Shown one piece after another: positions 63,042-64,000 of a stretch of DNA of 64,000 nucleotides. The notes below the pieces were generated by a model. That model ran no database searches, had not been told where the DNA came from, and saw nothing but the letters and a program-made list of their open reading frames with translations. Within the stretch, counting starts at the first letter, position 1; each line of letters opens with the position of its first letter. Source of the DNA: Parietaria judaica (Eukaryota > Streptophyta > Magnoliopsida > Rosales > Urticaceae); NCBI GenBank assembly GCA_954871525.1, contig OX940864.1, positions 25,104,001-25,168,000 on the forward strand. Reading direction: 5' to 3'. A program made the position numbers and the translations under genes.

Positions 63042-64000
63042 TTACAGAAGCTCCCAATCCGAGTCACAAAACTTAGGAGCAGAAGAATCCTGGGTTTCGT
63101 GGCTGGAATCCATGTCGGTGTCGCCGTACCATATTGCAAGCTGTTCATACTCGCTTGCCAACCTCTTCTTTGGAGTAAAAATATCTCGAATCTTTTTCTG
63201 ATTAAGGAAAGATCATGAATTAGCTTCCTAATCTTAACAAGTCAACAACATGAGAAATGGTGAAAATTTGGTATTCATTTTAGTGAAGTATGATTTCTAG
63301 AGATGTATGTTGAACATTTTAAACTCCTTTTCCGTAAAAAGAATAATTAAGACGCTTGAGTTATCCGCTCGAGTTAAGGGTAAATTTCCTAGCTCCTTTT
63401 TATACTATTTGACAGGTTACGACCTTGATCAAATTGAATCCACGGTGACCATAAACCGATCTAGGTTGGTGATAGACCCGTAATAAATTATCGTACGAGG
63501 AAGGGCCCAATGATCTTCTAGTCTTAATATAGACCCGCCTTGTTCATTGTTGAATTATCGCAATAGAGTATCCGGTAATTCATCTCCTTGGTGAATTCTC
63601 GTTGGCTTAATTTTTTTTTATTTTTTTTATGCACATTTTAGATTGAATTTTGGTACCAGAACCAATCATCTTGGCATTTTAGTCCTTTTATATCTTTTTC
63701 TTTATTTACGTTTGTATTGTGTTTCGGTTTAATTATGGGTATTTTGGTCTTTTACTCGCTTCGTTCATTAGAGTTTCGGCCTCTCCTAGGCAGTAGGCAC
63801 CCATTACTCGCTTGTGGAGAGCTTTCGACTTTGCTCTCGAAGAAAAAGTCGGGATTGTTTATTGTTTCTATCGAGGCTTACATTTCTACAATACTAACAT
63901 AAAAGCCACCCATTTCTATGTTCACTAGATGAAACATAAAACCCATGTACAGGAAATACCTTGTACGACCCAAGCTTTCGTGCTCTACGAGATGTGGCAT
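63042..64000 (-). CDS. Last two exons of an unrecognised protein (partial)
   Basis: The terminal exon is 63042-63197 and reads KKIRDIFTPKKRLASEYEQL, then AIWYGDTDMDSSHETQDSSA, ending DSDWELL and TAA. It is preceded on the minus strand by a CAG acceptor. An upstream exon runs from the window edge to 63960 and reads ATSRRARKLGSYK before a GTATTT donor; joining keeps frame. The intron is 762 bp. The basic RRARKLGSYKKKIRDIFTPKKR followed by an acidic Ser/Asp tail suggests a nuclear protein C-terminus, but that is inference. I do not recognise the family. The gene begins beyond the right edge. Confidence 0.75.

Overview
This window is nuclear DNA from a flowering plant, most likely a eudicot. It is AT-rich, its genes have many GT-AG introns, and every recognisable gene belongs to a conserved plant family. 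It also carries many plant-type mobile elements. I cannot name the species.

Gene layout. (1) 594-1375 (+): the last two exons of a GT31 beta-1,3-galactosyltransferase that begins outside the window. (2) 19554-22675 (+): a complete 7-exon TTL gene (TPR plus thioredoxin-like protein). (3) 29451-31342 (+): a 3-exon GTE/BET gene with bromodomain and NET domain. (4) 32782-34982 (-): a 7-exon mitochondrial malate dehydrogenase that appears to use one GC-AG intron. (5) 38609-44400 (-): an 11-exon tRNA dimethylallyltransferase of IPT9 type. (6) 56180-62202 (+): a 5-exon TBL gene (polysaccharide O-acetyltransferase). (7) 63042 to the window end (-): the last two exons of an unrecognised protein. All exon chains of the complete genes were joined by hand and keep frame to a single stop. 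These are unrelated housekeeping, signalling and cell-wall genes; they do not form a cluster.

The rest is mostly mobile-element debris. 2-6 kb holds a LINE RNase H scrap, a Cassandra-type LTR carrying a 5S rRNA-like promoter, and a solo LTR with a perfect 5-bp target duplication. 6-19 kb is AT-rich, with a foldback element, microsatellites and a GC-rich island. 25-29 kb holds a long inverted-repeat element, a decayed LINE and a foldback element next to the GTE promoter. 35.7-36.3 kb is organelle-like DNA. A short SINE with a perfect 18-bp target duplication lies at 37.1 kb. 45-50.5 kb holds decayed transposon genes (DUF1985, a mudrA N-terminus, a PF04195-like reading frame) and tandem repeats. 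51.9-56 kb holds an LTR, a captured DUF936 fragment between direct repeats, a long-TIR Mutator-like element and a hAT element whose target duplication abuts that of the Mutator-like element.

The most notable object is at 58154-59796, inside intron 2 of the TBL gene. It is a Pack-MULE with about 49 bp of identical terminal inverted repeat and a 9-bp target duplication (8/9). It carries divergent fragments of a class I small heat-shock protein gene and an OCTOPUS-like (DUF740) gene. I saw no unknown enzymatic or defence system; the novelty lies in mobile-element architecture and gene-fragment capture.
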